A DNA stretch of 64,000 nucleotides from Stomoxys calcitrans (lineage: Eukaryota; Arthropoda; Insecta; Diptera; Muscidae), in assembly GCF_963082655.1 (NCBI RefSeq), contig NC_081552.1, forward strand, positions 2,232,001-2,296,000, read 5' to 3'. A program made the translations under genes and the position numbers. Positions within the stretch are counted from its first letter, which is position 1. Every line of letters begins with the position of its first letter. The notes under the pieces are model-generated. The model did no database searches, had not been told where the DNA came from, and saw only the letters and a list, made by a program, of their open reading frames with translations. Shown piece by piece: positions 10,986 to 22,827 of this stretch.

Positions 10986-13265
10986 GCGCAGAGATAACAA
11001 CCAAACCAATAGGATAGATAAAAGGTCCCATTCCTGGTCTATTACAAATGCAAAACATAAACTGTTTAAGACGTTTTAACCAAATTTTACTATTTCCATG
11101 ATTTAATTCAGCAGCCTTAAGCTTTAATTTAAATGAACTTCTCTATTATCATAAATTTTGTGTGTGCTACCACAATTCATGGCATACCCAACTTAATTCA
11201 ACTCTCAGCTGTGCATTATTCATTTGGGATAATGGAAATTATAATTTAGTGTAATGATAGCTCTCATAGTGGTACTCCATTGAAATGCGACAATTTTACT
11301 TAAAATTGTCATTCGCACTGGAGCTCATTGGCCCAAAAACGAGAGAGATATTCACACTTTTGGTTTCTGTCATGCTGGCAAATGTTTTAGTCTGAGTGCA
11401 GAGTCCTTGCTGTAGTTTCAAGTGGTCTGCTGACTGCTTTTATGCTCATAAAATATGACTTAATAAAAGAAACGAATACACTCGAACACTCAGATGCACA
11501 CATACACACACGGAATTGGCCAATTCGAAAAGTTAATAAGACTCATATCGCCAATGAAATATGATGATTGGACCAATGGATGATTGCAATGTTCGCAGGA
11601 TACACTACGTTAGACGTTGCGTTTTTGAAAAATGACACTAAATGTCCTGGGTACTTTGGATCCAAGCATTGGATATGAAGACAACTTTTATACATCTTGG
11701 GTTGAAACATTTCCAGTGCACTCTGATCTTTGGAAGCAGCATAACATGGACACCCCCACCTGCTATGCAACAATATGATGGTTTGGCTGGCCAACAGTGT
11801 GGATTGCAATGGTTAACTAAGCATTTGTTCTCATTAACCTAAACAGGATTTCCCCACATCAGTGCACAAATTTATAGGGCCTGTTGCAATTCCCCATTAT
11901 CATCAGCAACAACAGCATCATAGCCCCTATGCCATAGAGAAACCTGAATATATAGAGGCATAGTCCTTCCCTGTATACAGCCAAAAATAACAAATTCCGT
12001 GACGATGAAGCTAGAAGTATGGCATTGTTTATATGGCCGCTGATATCTACCAAGGATTTTCACAGTAGACAATAGCCCCATTTGTAAGTAAGGCGCAAAA
12101 AGCCAAAAAAACGAAAGATACAAAGTCAAACATCTCGCATCATTAGAGCATGAAAGGGAGAAACAAGTGCTGGTGGAAATTATGTGAGACCAACAGAAAA
12201 CGGAAATCAACAGCATTCATTCATTCAGCCAAAAACGTGAAAGGAAAAACTCCCAACTTGGAGATAACTGCAGCACACAACTGTAATTAAGCAGCACTTT
12301 CCTTCTCAGGATCAAAATCGTCATTATTGCCATAGCCTTCGTCTCCATGCTGGGCAACCCCAGCCGCAGTACCGGCACCGGCTTCATCATTATCAACATA
12401 ACAACTGTCATCATTTTCATTAACCTAGAACTAGTTATTCACACCCATACAGACACAGTCAGAGTCACAGATGCAGAGACCTCCCCACTCTCACTCACGC
12501 ACACATGGACGAATCAAACCTAACATCCGCTTGAATGCCACACATTCACAAAAACGCAAACATTGACTGGAAAAACATTCAAGAGAAATTAAGAGAAACA
12601 TACAATACAATCTCAAAAAATGAGGAAGCAACAACAAATCGCTATTGAAGGCAAGCAGAAAAAAAAAACACTACCAACATTTACTTAAACATTAATCATA
12701 ATCATAAAGAACTCAGTGCAAGCGCAAGCAAAGAAGCTAAACAGGACATCTGTGATGCTATGTGCGCCTTAAGTATGGATGATGGTTCAATGGATGGATG
12801 GATGGATTGTATCTGTTCACACTCACTTGGCTCGATGTCTAGGCGTTGGAGTTGTACTTAACAACATGCTGGGATGAAAATAATAATCATAAAAAACAAT
12901 GGAGAAAATGGAGATAATTATTTCCTTGACACACATACTGCACACTACAAATATTTCCGTTGGGAGGGACAATGCTGAAACATTTCGAAGAAATGAAAAT
13001 GAACTTAGCGGAATCATTAGTAGCAGCTATGTCATGTGAGCGAGGGAACCCATCACCAATTGCGATTAAAAAAGTTAACGAATCTAGTTAACCTCTATTT
13101 TGTACATAAGAAGAGGAAAGTTTTTCATAAGAGCTTTAAATCGTTCCGGTATATAAGGATGTTGAAGTTATTATTTATCAATTAGGCAGATTTGAATTGG
13201 GAAAAGTTCAAATATCATGATGCAAGCGGTAATCGATTTGAATAACTCCAGGCCATACAAAACAA
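10986..13265. other. Unique intergenic DNA, nothing recognised
   Basis: No coding family, RNA gene or clear repeat is visible. The stretch has a (CA)n patch near 11495-11512, an A-run at 12660-12669 and a GGAT tract at 12790-12806. Open frames of 60-110 codons here lack any family resemblance. Confidence 0.5.
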
Positions 13266-13667
13266 TACGAATTCTACAAGTAAGGAGGGGGTAAAGTCGG
13301 GCGAAGCTGTCCTTTTTGATAGCCTTCACCATATTTGGTATGCAGGTTAAGTCGTCGAAACTAAAATTTGGTTTAATTTGATGAGCCAGCAATTTTTACC
13401 AAATGCACACATTAAGAGAAGAATTTTGGCAATTTTTCGATTTTAAAAAAATGTTACATACCCATCCCATCACGCTCGTCTGCGAGAACCACTGCCTGCG
13501 CCGGGAAATTGGGCCACACTGGGGACATTCTATCGGCTGGTGTAAAGCAAGCGGCTGCTGCGTTGATGATGTCTCTGAATTTCCTCTCGGCAACTCACAT
13601 ATTCGATGGGGTTGTCAACTCACTGAAGCGGCGATTGGTGTACTCTCTGAAGCGGACCCAATCGTCC

Positions 13668-15004
13668 TTTTTATACCCTCCACCATAAGATGGGGGGTAT
13701 ACTAATTTCGTCATTCTGTTTGTAACTACTCGAAATATTCGTCTGAGACCCCATAAAGCATATTCTTGATCGTCGCGACATTTTATGTCGATCTAGCCAT
13801 GTCCGTCTGTCCGTCTGTCCGTCCGTCCGTCTGTCTGTCGAAAGCACGCTAACTTACGAAGGAGTAAAGCTAGCCGCTTGAAATTTTGCACAAATACTTC
13901 TTATTAGTGTAGGTCAGTTGGTATTGTAAATGGGTCATATCGGTCCATGTTTTGATATAGCTGCCATATACACCGATCTTGGTTCTTGACTTCTTGAGCC
14001 TCTAGAAGGCGCAATTCTTATCCGATTGGAATGAAATTATGCACGACGTGTTTTGTTATGATATCCAACAACTGTGCCAAGTATAGTTCAAATCGGTCCA
14101 TAACCTGATATAGCTGCCATATCAACCGATCTTGGGTCTTGACTTCTTGAGCCTCTAGAGTGCGCAATTCTTATCCGATTGGAATGAAATTTTTGCACGA
14201 CGTGTTTTGTTACGATATCCAACAACTGCGCCAAGTATGGTTCAAATCGGTTCATAACCTGATATAGCTGCCATATAAACCGATCTTGGATTTTGACTTC
14301 TTGAGCCTCTAGAGGTCGCAATTATTATCCGATTGGAATGAAATTTTGCACGACGTGTTTTGTTATGATATCCAACAACTGTGCCAAGTATGGTTCAAAT
14401 CGGTCCATAACCTGATATAGCTGCCATATCAACCGATCTTGGGTCTTGACTTCTTGAGCCTCTAGAGTGCGCAATTCTTATCCGATTGGAATGAAATTTT
14501 TGCACGATGTGTTTTGTTATGATATCCAATAACTGCGCCAAGTATGGTTCAAATCGGTTCATAACCTGATATAGCTGCCATATAAACCGATCTTGGATTT
14601 TGACTTCTTGAGCCTCTAGAGGTCGCAATTATTATCCGATTTGCCTGAAATTATGTACTACGGATCCTCTCATGACCATCAACATACATGTTTATTATGA
14701 TCTGAATCGGTCTATAGCCCGATACAGATCCCATATAAATCGTTCTCTCTATTTTACTTCGTGAGCCCCAATGGGCGCAATTCTTATACGAATTGGCTGA
14801 AATTTTACACAGGTCTCCAACATATAATTTAATTGTGGTCCGAACCGTACCATATCTTGATATCGTTTTAATAGCAGAGCAAATCTTTTCTTATATCCTT
14901 TTTTGCCTAAGCATAGATGCCAGGAGAAGAACTCGGCAAATGCGATCCATGGTGGTGGGTATGTAAGATTCGGCCCGGCCGAACTTAGCACGCTTTTACT
15001 TGTT
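13668..15004 (-). mobile_element. Helentron/DINE-like element, family A, complete copy in reverse orientation
   Basis: Reading the minus strand from 15004, the copy shows the AAGTAAAAGCGTGC start, the hairpin GTTCGGCCGGGCCGAAT, the head region also present at 6560-6860, an array of about five units, a short (GACR)n tract (13801-13839 as GTCY on the plus strand), the TA core and the terminal ATGGTGGAGGGTATAA at 13685-13670. All parts of the A architecture are present and no protein gene is carried. Confidence 0.85.
13955..14650 (-). repeat. 153-bp array with two nearly identical 307-bp dimers
   Basis: The anchor 'ctgccatat' lies at 13961, 14114, 14268, 14421 and 14575 (spacings 153, 154, 153, 154). 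Units alternate between 'atcaaccgatcttgggtc' and 'ataaaccgatcttggattt', so the blocks from 14088 and from 14395 are almost the same at a spacing of 307. The extra base per dimer is an additional T in the run before 'gcacga'. Confidence 0.92.
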
Positions 15005-15106
15005 CTGATTGATAAAGGTCAGAGGTTATGAAGTCGGGTGGTCGGTGGATGGTGACTATGTGGGTAGGTGGTCTGATCCGCAAGAATGACGGTTTGTCAG
15101 GATGCG

Positions 15107-15496
15107 TCACTCAGAAGAGCAGGGGATGTAATGGAAATATCTGACAAGCTCCAGCACCTCCTCGTAATCCTCATTCACGGTGCAGAACGTGGAGCCTTCA
15201 ATTTGATCTGTCAAATCTATACACCGCTGGTCGTTACCCAGGGGAGAATGCGCATTTATGTACCCTAGAACCTGGCGATTATGGCCAGACAATAGCCCAT
15301 TTATGTCGGGTCTGTAAACTTGGCCATTAACTGGAAAGTTAGGAGAGGTGACACAGTCCGATGGCGAGAACGCTGAAGGTGATGACGACGGCGCTTGTGA
15401 CCTACTGCTGTCTATGTATGCACAATACCTTAAAACATGTTCAGTGCGACTATAGTCCAGTAGTGACGTAAGGCCAGAGCAAGATCGGAAATGCAC
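15107..15496 (-). pseudogene. Non-LTR retrotransposon endonuclease fragment
   Basis: A 129-codon open frame on the minus strand contains LSGHNRQVLGYINAHSPL followed by DLTDQIEGSTFCTVNED. These match the middle of the apurinic-type endonuclease domain of LINE ORF2 (the GDFNAHHxxW region and the following STFCTxNED stretch), with the GDxN motif altered to GYIN. No reverse transcriptase follows and the frame ends among unrelated sequence, so this is a relic. It lies about 100 bases from the family A copy ending at 15004. Confidence 0.72.
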
Positions 15497-15639
15497 TCAC
15501 TCCTCACCGGCAACAACCGATGATGAAGGCGGTTCTGGCAAACAGAACAGAATGAGGGTCCGGGGTTCTCTTCAATCCCGGCACGGATCAGACGCGTACG
15601 GAGAAGGCACTACGGGATGTGCCTCTCCCATGACAAAAA

Positions 15640-15735
15640 AGGACGAACAGGGACACTGAGGCGTCATCCCCTGACCAATGAAGGGTTCAATCGGGATAAT
15701 CCGGTACACAGAATCGGCTGCCATGAGATTGGGTC
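15640..15735 (+). repeat. Dispersed fly repeat ('gaggcgtcatcccctgacc' type), fragment
   Basis: It shares the ordered words 'actgaggcg', 'catcgggtcaatccgg'-like, 'accggctgccatgggattg'-like with 40003-40190. Repeats of this type are, from memory, common in higher-fly genomes. Class unknown; it may be the tail of a retrotransposon or SINE. Confidence 0.5.
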
Positions 15736-15739
15736 GATC

Positions 15740-18700
15740 GTTCTTCAATCAAGCTGTATCAATGTCTCCTATATATCACAAATATCACCATCACTTTGGT
15801 TGCTCACTTTTTGTCGGGCGAAAAACCACGTGGCCTAGTAAATATCACCATGTGCTGCTTCCAATGCGGCCAAGTTTATTTGCCTCAGTCCATTTAGAAA
15901 TCTAATAGCCTCATTCAAGTTTTGTGTCTCCATCTCAACCAGGTGCCGGAATTCATTGAACGAAACGAGTACGCTCCGGCTCTTATCAAGTGACTGAATT
16001 AGTCCTAGTACTTGAATTCAAACTTGGACTTAATTATCGCTTTGCTTGACATTTGGACTAGCACATACTGATCGTTGATGCAATAGACAGCGTTTGGTCT
16101 TTAAGGAAGCCAGTAGCATTTATCTTTTCAAAACAATCAACATTAGAAGACATCTCAAGACAATAGTAGGCAAAGAATTACTGAAGGCCAAGGCGATAGA
16201 TTATTTAAGAAGAATTTGGCAACTTTCTTCATGGATGCAAAGTGCTCACTTTGAACGGGGAGACTTCCCTTATTTCCTCAACTTTTCCACATCAGATTTT
16301 TCCCTTTTGCCTTGGTGCAAACATTTTCTGCTATTTCTGCCGGTAAATGATTAGCAATCATAGATTTGTATGGAAACGAATGGCCATTGACCATTGGTCC
16401 ATTTTATTGCTGTCATGCGATGTAAATCCCATGGGGAGGAAACCAACTCCTGCAATTAGAAGCAGCACTGAACATTTTTGTATATTAGGAAATATGAAAA
16501 TTATCCCCCCCCCCAGCCATGTCGAATCAATCGTAAGCATCTCCGTTATTGGGGTGTTACTGAACCATGAAAATCAAATGCAGATGCCAGATGGACATTT
16601 TGGGTGCCTAATTCAATTAACACCTCATTTATGTGTCAAGTCGTAAACCAGTTAGCACACTACTCTCCCCGTGTTCTCAGTTGTTCGCCCAGGAGGAAAC
16701 ATGTGTTCGGGTCTTCCCCCTTATGGACTGTTGCAAAAGTGCCAGATTTGACTTAATGTGGAAAATTCACGGAAATATTTTAATTATAATTCAAAAATTG
16801 AAATGACAATCATATTGGCATGTTAAATTAAGCATGACTTCATGCCGCAACAGAGACCGTGAAATTGACAATTTCTCCCCAAAACACACAATTGGCCTAA
16901 AAATGTCAGGACAGACAGACAAAAGTGGATGGCTGGCTAGTTGCATTCAGCATGTCATGCGAAAACCTTTACAGAGCACAGAGTTCGATGATTGGAAGGG
17001 CGGCAGCAATGACGGCTGCTGCTTGCAAAACATTTCGATTTTGTTTGTCTTTTTGACACGTTGCTGTCAATCACAGCGGGGGCGGAAAGGCACAGGCGGT
17101 GGGGGGGAGCCTTATTAACTTTAAATGATTTTAAATAAAATCTGGCAGGACTCCTTCATGCTTTCCCTATTGTTGCTGATTTAGTTACGGGCTGATAGGA
17201 TCACACCTCAAACTAAACCTGGGCTACTTGCAGAGCATGCCAGAGGCATTGTCCATTGGCAGTTAAGCCATGATAGTGTGGCTGCTAAATACCCAGCCAT
17301 ACAAACCGTATTGCCGTTTAACGGCCTTTAAATTCGGCGCAATTCCTTGGAAACTCCACTCTTTTCAAATATCCTGAATGCTTGAGTTTCGCCACTCTGC
17401 GTGAAACGTGTGAAGTGCTGTTGTGAGGAATTGTAGTTAATTTTTTATGATACCCTCAAGACATTTAAAATGTCACAATTTCTCGTTGGCTGCAGCAGCG
17501 CACAGGAGGACTCGCCTTTCGCATTGACTTAGGTTAGGTATGTAGGTAGATGGATGGACGGCCAGCAACCCGGCTGAGAGGCCATGGTTGGTTCTGTGCT
17601 ACTTTTATTGCCTTTTGTTTTTATTTGGTGACAATCAAAAAGAATTTTTAAACAGTTTCAGATTTCATGCAGGATTCCTGCAGCCTGAAAAACATGGGGG
17701 AGAGCGAGAGAATAAGGGAAACACAATGAAAGCATGAAACAAAGGCCAGACAGAGCGGCAATTTTCTAAAAGCGAAATTCACCATCAGTAGTTGGGGAGG
17801 AAATTCACCACACTGGCATTGTGTGGAGAGATAGTGTAGAGTTTTTATTTCGGGAGTAGATAAACAGAGAGCCAATTCGAAGTACTTTTACAGCGAGAGG
17901 TAGAGAGAGAGAGAGAGAGAGAGAGAGCGCAAGTTATTCTGGCAGAGACATCTGGTGAGAGTTAATGAAGAGACATATCTGCTCTATTTGGTTTAATTAA
18001 TTTATGAGGTTAACGAAACATATCAAATGTATTTGATTAGCAAACTCGTGGGGCTGCACCATTGCTGGATGCTGGCATTTCAAATGTTATGCTCAGATAA
18101 TGTCCATATGATGATATTTGCCATAGGAAAACAATCTACCTTGACTAATTCGTTGATTGTGATGCCAAATAAACGGATGGCAAACGCTCTCTTTGTAAAA
18201 TTTTGCAGAATCCCTACAGATTCTAATTGCTACAGGAATAAAGGAATGACATTATTTTCAGCATTCCTCTTCAGTGTAAATGAGAGCTCCTGGCGTACAG
18301 ATGTTCACTAACCATGTGTTGTCGTTCTGATTGTGGCAGCATTCATACTGCCATGGAAATGGCGTACAAATCATAGTTTCGCCGGGTATGCCTTTGGGAA
18401 TTTTGAATTGAATATTTGCTTTTGGTTTGGCTGACAGTGGTGAATTGGTTGTGCTGGTATTTGTTGTTATTGTTGTTGAGTGTGTGTCGAAATATGGGCT
18501 GAGCTTTAAAATTGTTGAAAATTTCCACCTAGTCGATTTGCAAAAACTGAAATGGAATATGCCAAGAATTTATCAGTGTGTTTAGATACTAAACCAAAGC
18601 AACTTGAGGAAGCTTCAAGTTGCTTTGTCTAATCTTTGCACTCGTTCACAATAGGTGAGATTCTGCAGGACTATTTTTCATGCCTTTGAAAATCACTTGC

Positions 18701-20855
18701 TTTTGTTTTCTTTAATAACGTGGAATGAGGCTCTGGATCTTCTATCCTACTGAGTGTGCCATTACCTTTAAATTGTTTGTGTTTTGTAGACTTGTCGCGA
18801 ATTATGTCGGTTTTTATCTATAATTTTGTTATTGTTGATTACTCTAATACGATAATATCATCAAATTTAATACGATTTTTATAAGGCTTTCGTGTGACAT
18901 TCTCCCCTCCTACAATACTTGCCTGCTTGCCTTACACACCCTGCCAAATATTTGTCGCAACGCAGGTGGAGCTTCCAACCTGCGTTAGACTTGAACAGCA
19001 ATGACAGATTCGCAAACCGCATTCACATCCGCACGACACACCATCTCAACATCACCAGGATCCACACAGAGATGATAGCTTAAAGATATCCTTTGCAAAT
19101 ATTTCCTTTGGCTTCCTGGGCTGCCGCATCGCAAGCAGTCGCGACTTTAATGTTTGTCGGTGATTTTTGCCCAAACAAGCAAGGCATTATCAGTGGCGGC
19201 AGTCGTGTCTTTGGGGGCGCCCAAAATGGCTTCTAACTTTCTTTTAAGTGCATTAATTCTTTGTTTATCCATTGTGCGATGGCGGCAATGGTAGTGGGGG
19301 CATGTCTCGTGAGGAGCCTGCATGAAATGTGGATAATACAATTTCCAGCTCCAGCTGTTGATGTTCATTGATTTTCCACTGTTCCACTTGCCTGACGAGG
19401 CATCATACAGAGAATTTTTAATGTAGGCACATTAAGATTTTTCGTCATAGCTGCTGTCGTTTGGGAAAAATAGCGCAAGATGTTCGCATATGTGAATATA
19501 ACTGCCGGCTGGCGATGATGATGTGGCTGCCTCCCCAGTTCCCCCTGCTCCTCCTCCTTCGACTTACTTCTGCCACTGTTGCTGTTGCCGCCGATGGTTT
19601 GGGTTTGTAGCAAAAATTCATGCAAGTTGATTATGGCTTTCTGGGATCCATCTTAGCCTTTCCATCATCATCATCATATCCTCCATATGTTTGAGTGTGG
19701 TTGTGCTTTGCGTGGTGAGCATATTTGTGTCAAAAAATATGAAATCACGTTACGAGCGTTAATGTTTGAGGTTATTATATTTGGGTTGATGCTTCGTCGT
19801 TTCTCTATTATTTTTTTTTTGTTTTTCGACAAAATTTCATTCATTTCTTGCTCTTGTCATTTGGCAAGAAGAGCAGCGGCACGCAACGCGAAGCCAACAA
19901 AGTTAAAATGCTTTCTTCAAATATGCTTTCATTTCGTTGTTGTTCCTCGGTTCAGTGCTTGTTTTGCGAGTCTAAAAGGTTTTTTCCATCATCTATGCCG
20001 ACTGAGGAGTACGAGGACTAGCACTCTAGCCCACTACAACAAATGTGGCATATTCATGCGTTTTAAGCAGCATCAAAGGAACACTGAGATAAAACTGTAT
20101 CATACTGCTACAGCAGCAGCCGAAACAAAGAAGCAACGCCGAACAAAAACAACAAACTTTTAATGGCAATAAACTTGGAAATTTTAGGTGCTGGAACAGC
20201 TACAAATGGTCTCTGCAAATGAAGATGGAGTTCAAAATTGTGCTAAAAAGCAAGCATTTCGTTGTAAATTTTTTATGAATATTTTAGCAGTTTGAAATTT
20301 AACGTTTTTCGCTTTGCAACCATCCGCACTTATTCGCTCAGTTGCGCAAAACAATTCCAGAGCCACAACACAGTGAACCCCCAAGGAAAATTTGACAAAC
20401 GCATGCCAACAGTGTTGTAGTGTCTTAAAACTATAATATTCAAATTCGATATAAAGTAACTTTACATACACTCAAGGATTTAATTCAAACAACATCGAAA
20501 AAAAAGAGCGCAATCTGTGACGTTGCCCTAGAAGATTTCGCACATAAAGGGCGATTGCAAAGTTGTCCGCCAAGGAAAAGGGGAAAACTTTTCAAACATC
20601 AATGTGTGTTGTCCGCTTCGCGTAGAATTATAGGACTTGCATCACTATGATATGAACTTGGAACCGACTTTTAAATTGGTCCTTAAATACAACATGCGTC
20701 CAGACAGCAGTAATTTTAAACTTGAGTACCTTCATTTATTAAAGATTTAATAAATAAGAGTTATTTCAATAAAATTCCTTTACATAGTCTTACAACTTTT
20801 AATTAGTTTCTACCTACCATTTATTGTATATCATAATTTTGTTTTCATTAAAACT
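15740..20855. other. Largely unique intergenic DNA
   Basis: No gene is supported. Landmarks are a C-run at 16506-16514, a (GA)n tract at 17900-17928, GGTAGGTATG-type simple DNA near 17530, and a CATCAT run near 19665. The 158-codon open frame at 19687-20163 has skewed, low-complexity composition and no family motif. This is one of the longest element-poor segments here and a reasonable place to look for enhancers. Confidence 0.5.
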
Positions 20856-20859
20856 AACA

Positions 20860-21181
20860 AGTAAAAGTGTGCTTAGTTCGGCCGAGCCGAACCTTGGGAA
20901 CCCACCAGTATGGATTCTGCTAAAAATTTATAATAAATTTAGTTGAAGGACATAATTTTATCCTACATACCAAACTTCAGTCAAACCATTAAAAATTAAG
21001 GCTTCTAGGAACCGAACAAGGATGATCAAGAGACCGGTTACATGCGAGCTATATCAGGTTATAGACTGATTTGGACCGTATTTGGTACAGTTGTTGGAAG
21101 TCGTTAGAGAACGCATGCAAAATTTCAGCCAAATCGGACAAAAATTGCTGCTTGTAAGGGCTGAAGAAGTCAAATCGGTTA
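20860..21181 (+). mobile_element. Helentron/DINE-like element, family C, 5' part
   Basis: The start AACAAGTAAAAGTGTGC and hairpin GTTCGGCCGAGCCGAAC lead into 'aacccaccagtatgg', then a region shared with 40260-40545 ('gaaccgaacaaggatgatc') and one unit with 'gagctatatcaggttatag' and 'cagttgttggaagtc'. The sequence breaks off at about 21181, where a mariner transposase fragment begins. Confidence 0.75.
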
Positions 21182-21400
21182 CGAAGTCATTTACAGTTAC
21201 GATACGATTCGCATCATCTTTGATGAAGTACGGTCCAATGATGCCACCAGAACATAATCCGCACCAAACTGTGACTTTTCTGGATGCATTGGTAGCTCTT
21301 GCTGTGCTTCTGGTTGATCTTCGCTCCAAAATCGACAATTCTGCTTATTTACATACCCATTGAGGGAAAAATTAGCTTCGTCGCTCAATGGAAGAAGAGC
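21182..21400 (-). pseudogene. Mariner-like transposase fragment, frameshifted
   Basis: On the minus strand 21388-21279 encodes SDEANFSLNGYVNKQNCRFW and then LPMHPEK; after a one-base frame change near 21278, 21277-21185 encodes VTVWCGLCSGGIIGPYFI. This is the middle of transposases of the Tc1/mariner group, where the D of SDEAxF is the first catalytic aspartate; the later catalytic residues are missing. It cannot encode a functional enzyme. It is joined directly to the 5' part of a family C element. Confidence 0.85.
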
Positions 21401-21780
21401 GCGATGAATTTCCTAACATAGCACGCATTTTGAGAATAAAACTAAATAGTTTGCAAGCGTTGTTCCATTGTAAGACGGTTCATGTGTAAATTTTAGACCA
21501 AACTGAAATGTGTACAGTGAAACAAAACATGAAACGTACACGAGCTGTTTAAACCAGTAGAGCCAAAAAGATAGTAGCTAAAAAAGCGCCCTGTATTAAT
21601 CGATTTTGCTGAAATAAGGCACAATGTGCCCCTAAACATTCGTACCGAGTATGGTCAACATCGGTCTTTATTTGGATAAACTGCCATATAGACCGATCCC
21701 TCAATTTAAGGTCTTTGGCCCATAGCAGGCATTTTTATTGTCCGATTTCGCTGAAATTTGGGACAGTTGTGTTAGACTAT

Positions 21781-22098
21781 GTACACCTAGAGAAAAGTTG
21801 ATACCAAACTTGCTTATTTCAGTTCCATACGATATTGATAGTAAAGCAACACTGAATGGTACAAAAACAATACCGGATGGTATGGATGAAACATAAAATG
21901 ATTAGTATCGTTTGGTACTAGCCTTATTACCGAACTGGTATTGGTTTTAATACCAATCTGTTATTGGTTTTAGCCCCTTGAAAATATATAACATGTAACG
22001 TCGTCAATACTTAATAGCCTCCTTTGTCTGGTATTGAACTGATACCAAATTTTTACCAGGCGGTATTGGAAAAGTATTGCCATTTTCGTTTAAGTGTA
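21781..22098 (+). mobile_element. MITE with 'ggtac/ataccg' body, copy 1
   Basis: It begins 'gtacacctagagaaaagttg' and ends 'attttcgtttaagtgtata', so the ends form an imperfect inverted repeat (TACACYTARA-GAAAA). The body is full of 'ataccaaa', 'ggtattg' and 'ggtactag' words. A copy in the opposite orientation lies at 44955-45173. Insertion into a family B element and a possible TA duplication point to a DNA-transposon derivative; it has no coding content. Confidence 0.65.
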
Positions 22099-22151
22099 TA
22101 TATTTGAATATAGCTGCCATATATAGAGATCTCCCGATTTATAGCTTTAAT

Positions 22152-22319
22152 CCCACAAAAGGTGAAGTAGGTTTTTGCTAAATTTTAGCACAATGAGTTT
22201 TGTTAGGCCCTCGATATTTGAACCGAGTATAGTCACCCACAAAAGGTGAAATAGGTTTTTGCTAAATTTTAGCACAATGAGTTTTGTTAGGCCCTCGATA
22301 TTTGAACCGAGTATTGTCA
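22152..22319. repeat. 84-bp tandem duplication inside the family B remnant
   Basis: The block starting 'cccacaaaaggtgaa' at 22152 repeats from 22236 with only single-base changes, ending 'ttgaaccgagtat'. The high identity marks it as recent compared with the surrounding diverged units. Confidence 0.9.
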
Positions 22320-22827
22320 AGATATAGCTGTCATATATACTGATCTCCAAATTTAAGTTCTTGGAAAGTTAATAGCACGTTTATTACTTGATATAGTGGG
22401 CTGTGTAAGGCTCTTTCAAATTAGTGTTCCATATGTCCCAGATCGGTCTATATGTAGATATAGCTGCGATATAGACCGATCTCCCGATTTAAGTCCTTGG
22501 ACCCATAGAAGGTGAATTTTTTGTCCGATTTCGCTAAAAGCTCTTCGACACTCTTGTCCTATATAGATCAGGTCGGTCATTATTTATATATAGTTGCGAT
22601 ATAGATAGATCTCTCGGTTCAAGTTCTTAGGCCCATGAAAGGTGCATTTGTTAACCGATAAATTTGGTATAAACAGTAATTTTGTTGCCTTACATAGCCT
22701 TCTTCAATATGGTGGAGATCGGACTATACTTAGATATAGCTACCATGGCTACATATTCGATAAATTTTTTACCGTACCATGCCAAAATGTGGTTATGACA
22801 AAATGTGGTTCGCCTACGCCGATCTCA

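Larger units (their letters stand above)
21590..22800 (-). mobile_element. Family B element remnant, reverse orientation, ends lost
   Basis: Repeated phrases of the B unit ('ctgccatatagaccgatc', 'gtccgatttcgctgaaat', 'ggacagttgtgttaga') run through this stretch in the orientation opposite to a 5'-to-3' B element. It is split by a MITE at 21781-22098 and contains an 84-bp duplication. Neither the 5' hairpin nor the 3' end is visible. Confidence 0.7.

Noticed and set aside
13265..13400. Possible further family A head ('acaagtaagg', 'gtcgggcgaagc')
   Set aside because: It resembles the start and hairpin region loosely, but lacks the subterminal repeat and any unit; too weak to list.
19687..20163. 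158-codon open frame as a candidate gene
   Set aside because: The composition is skewed, there are no domain motifs, no neighbouring exons and no promoter signal. Chance is the simpler explanation in low-stop sequence.
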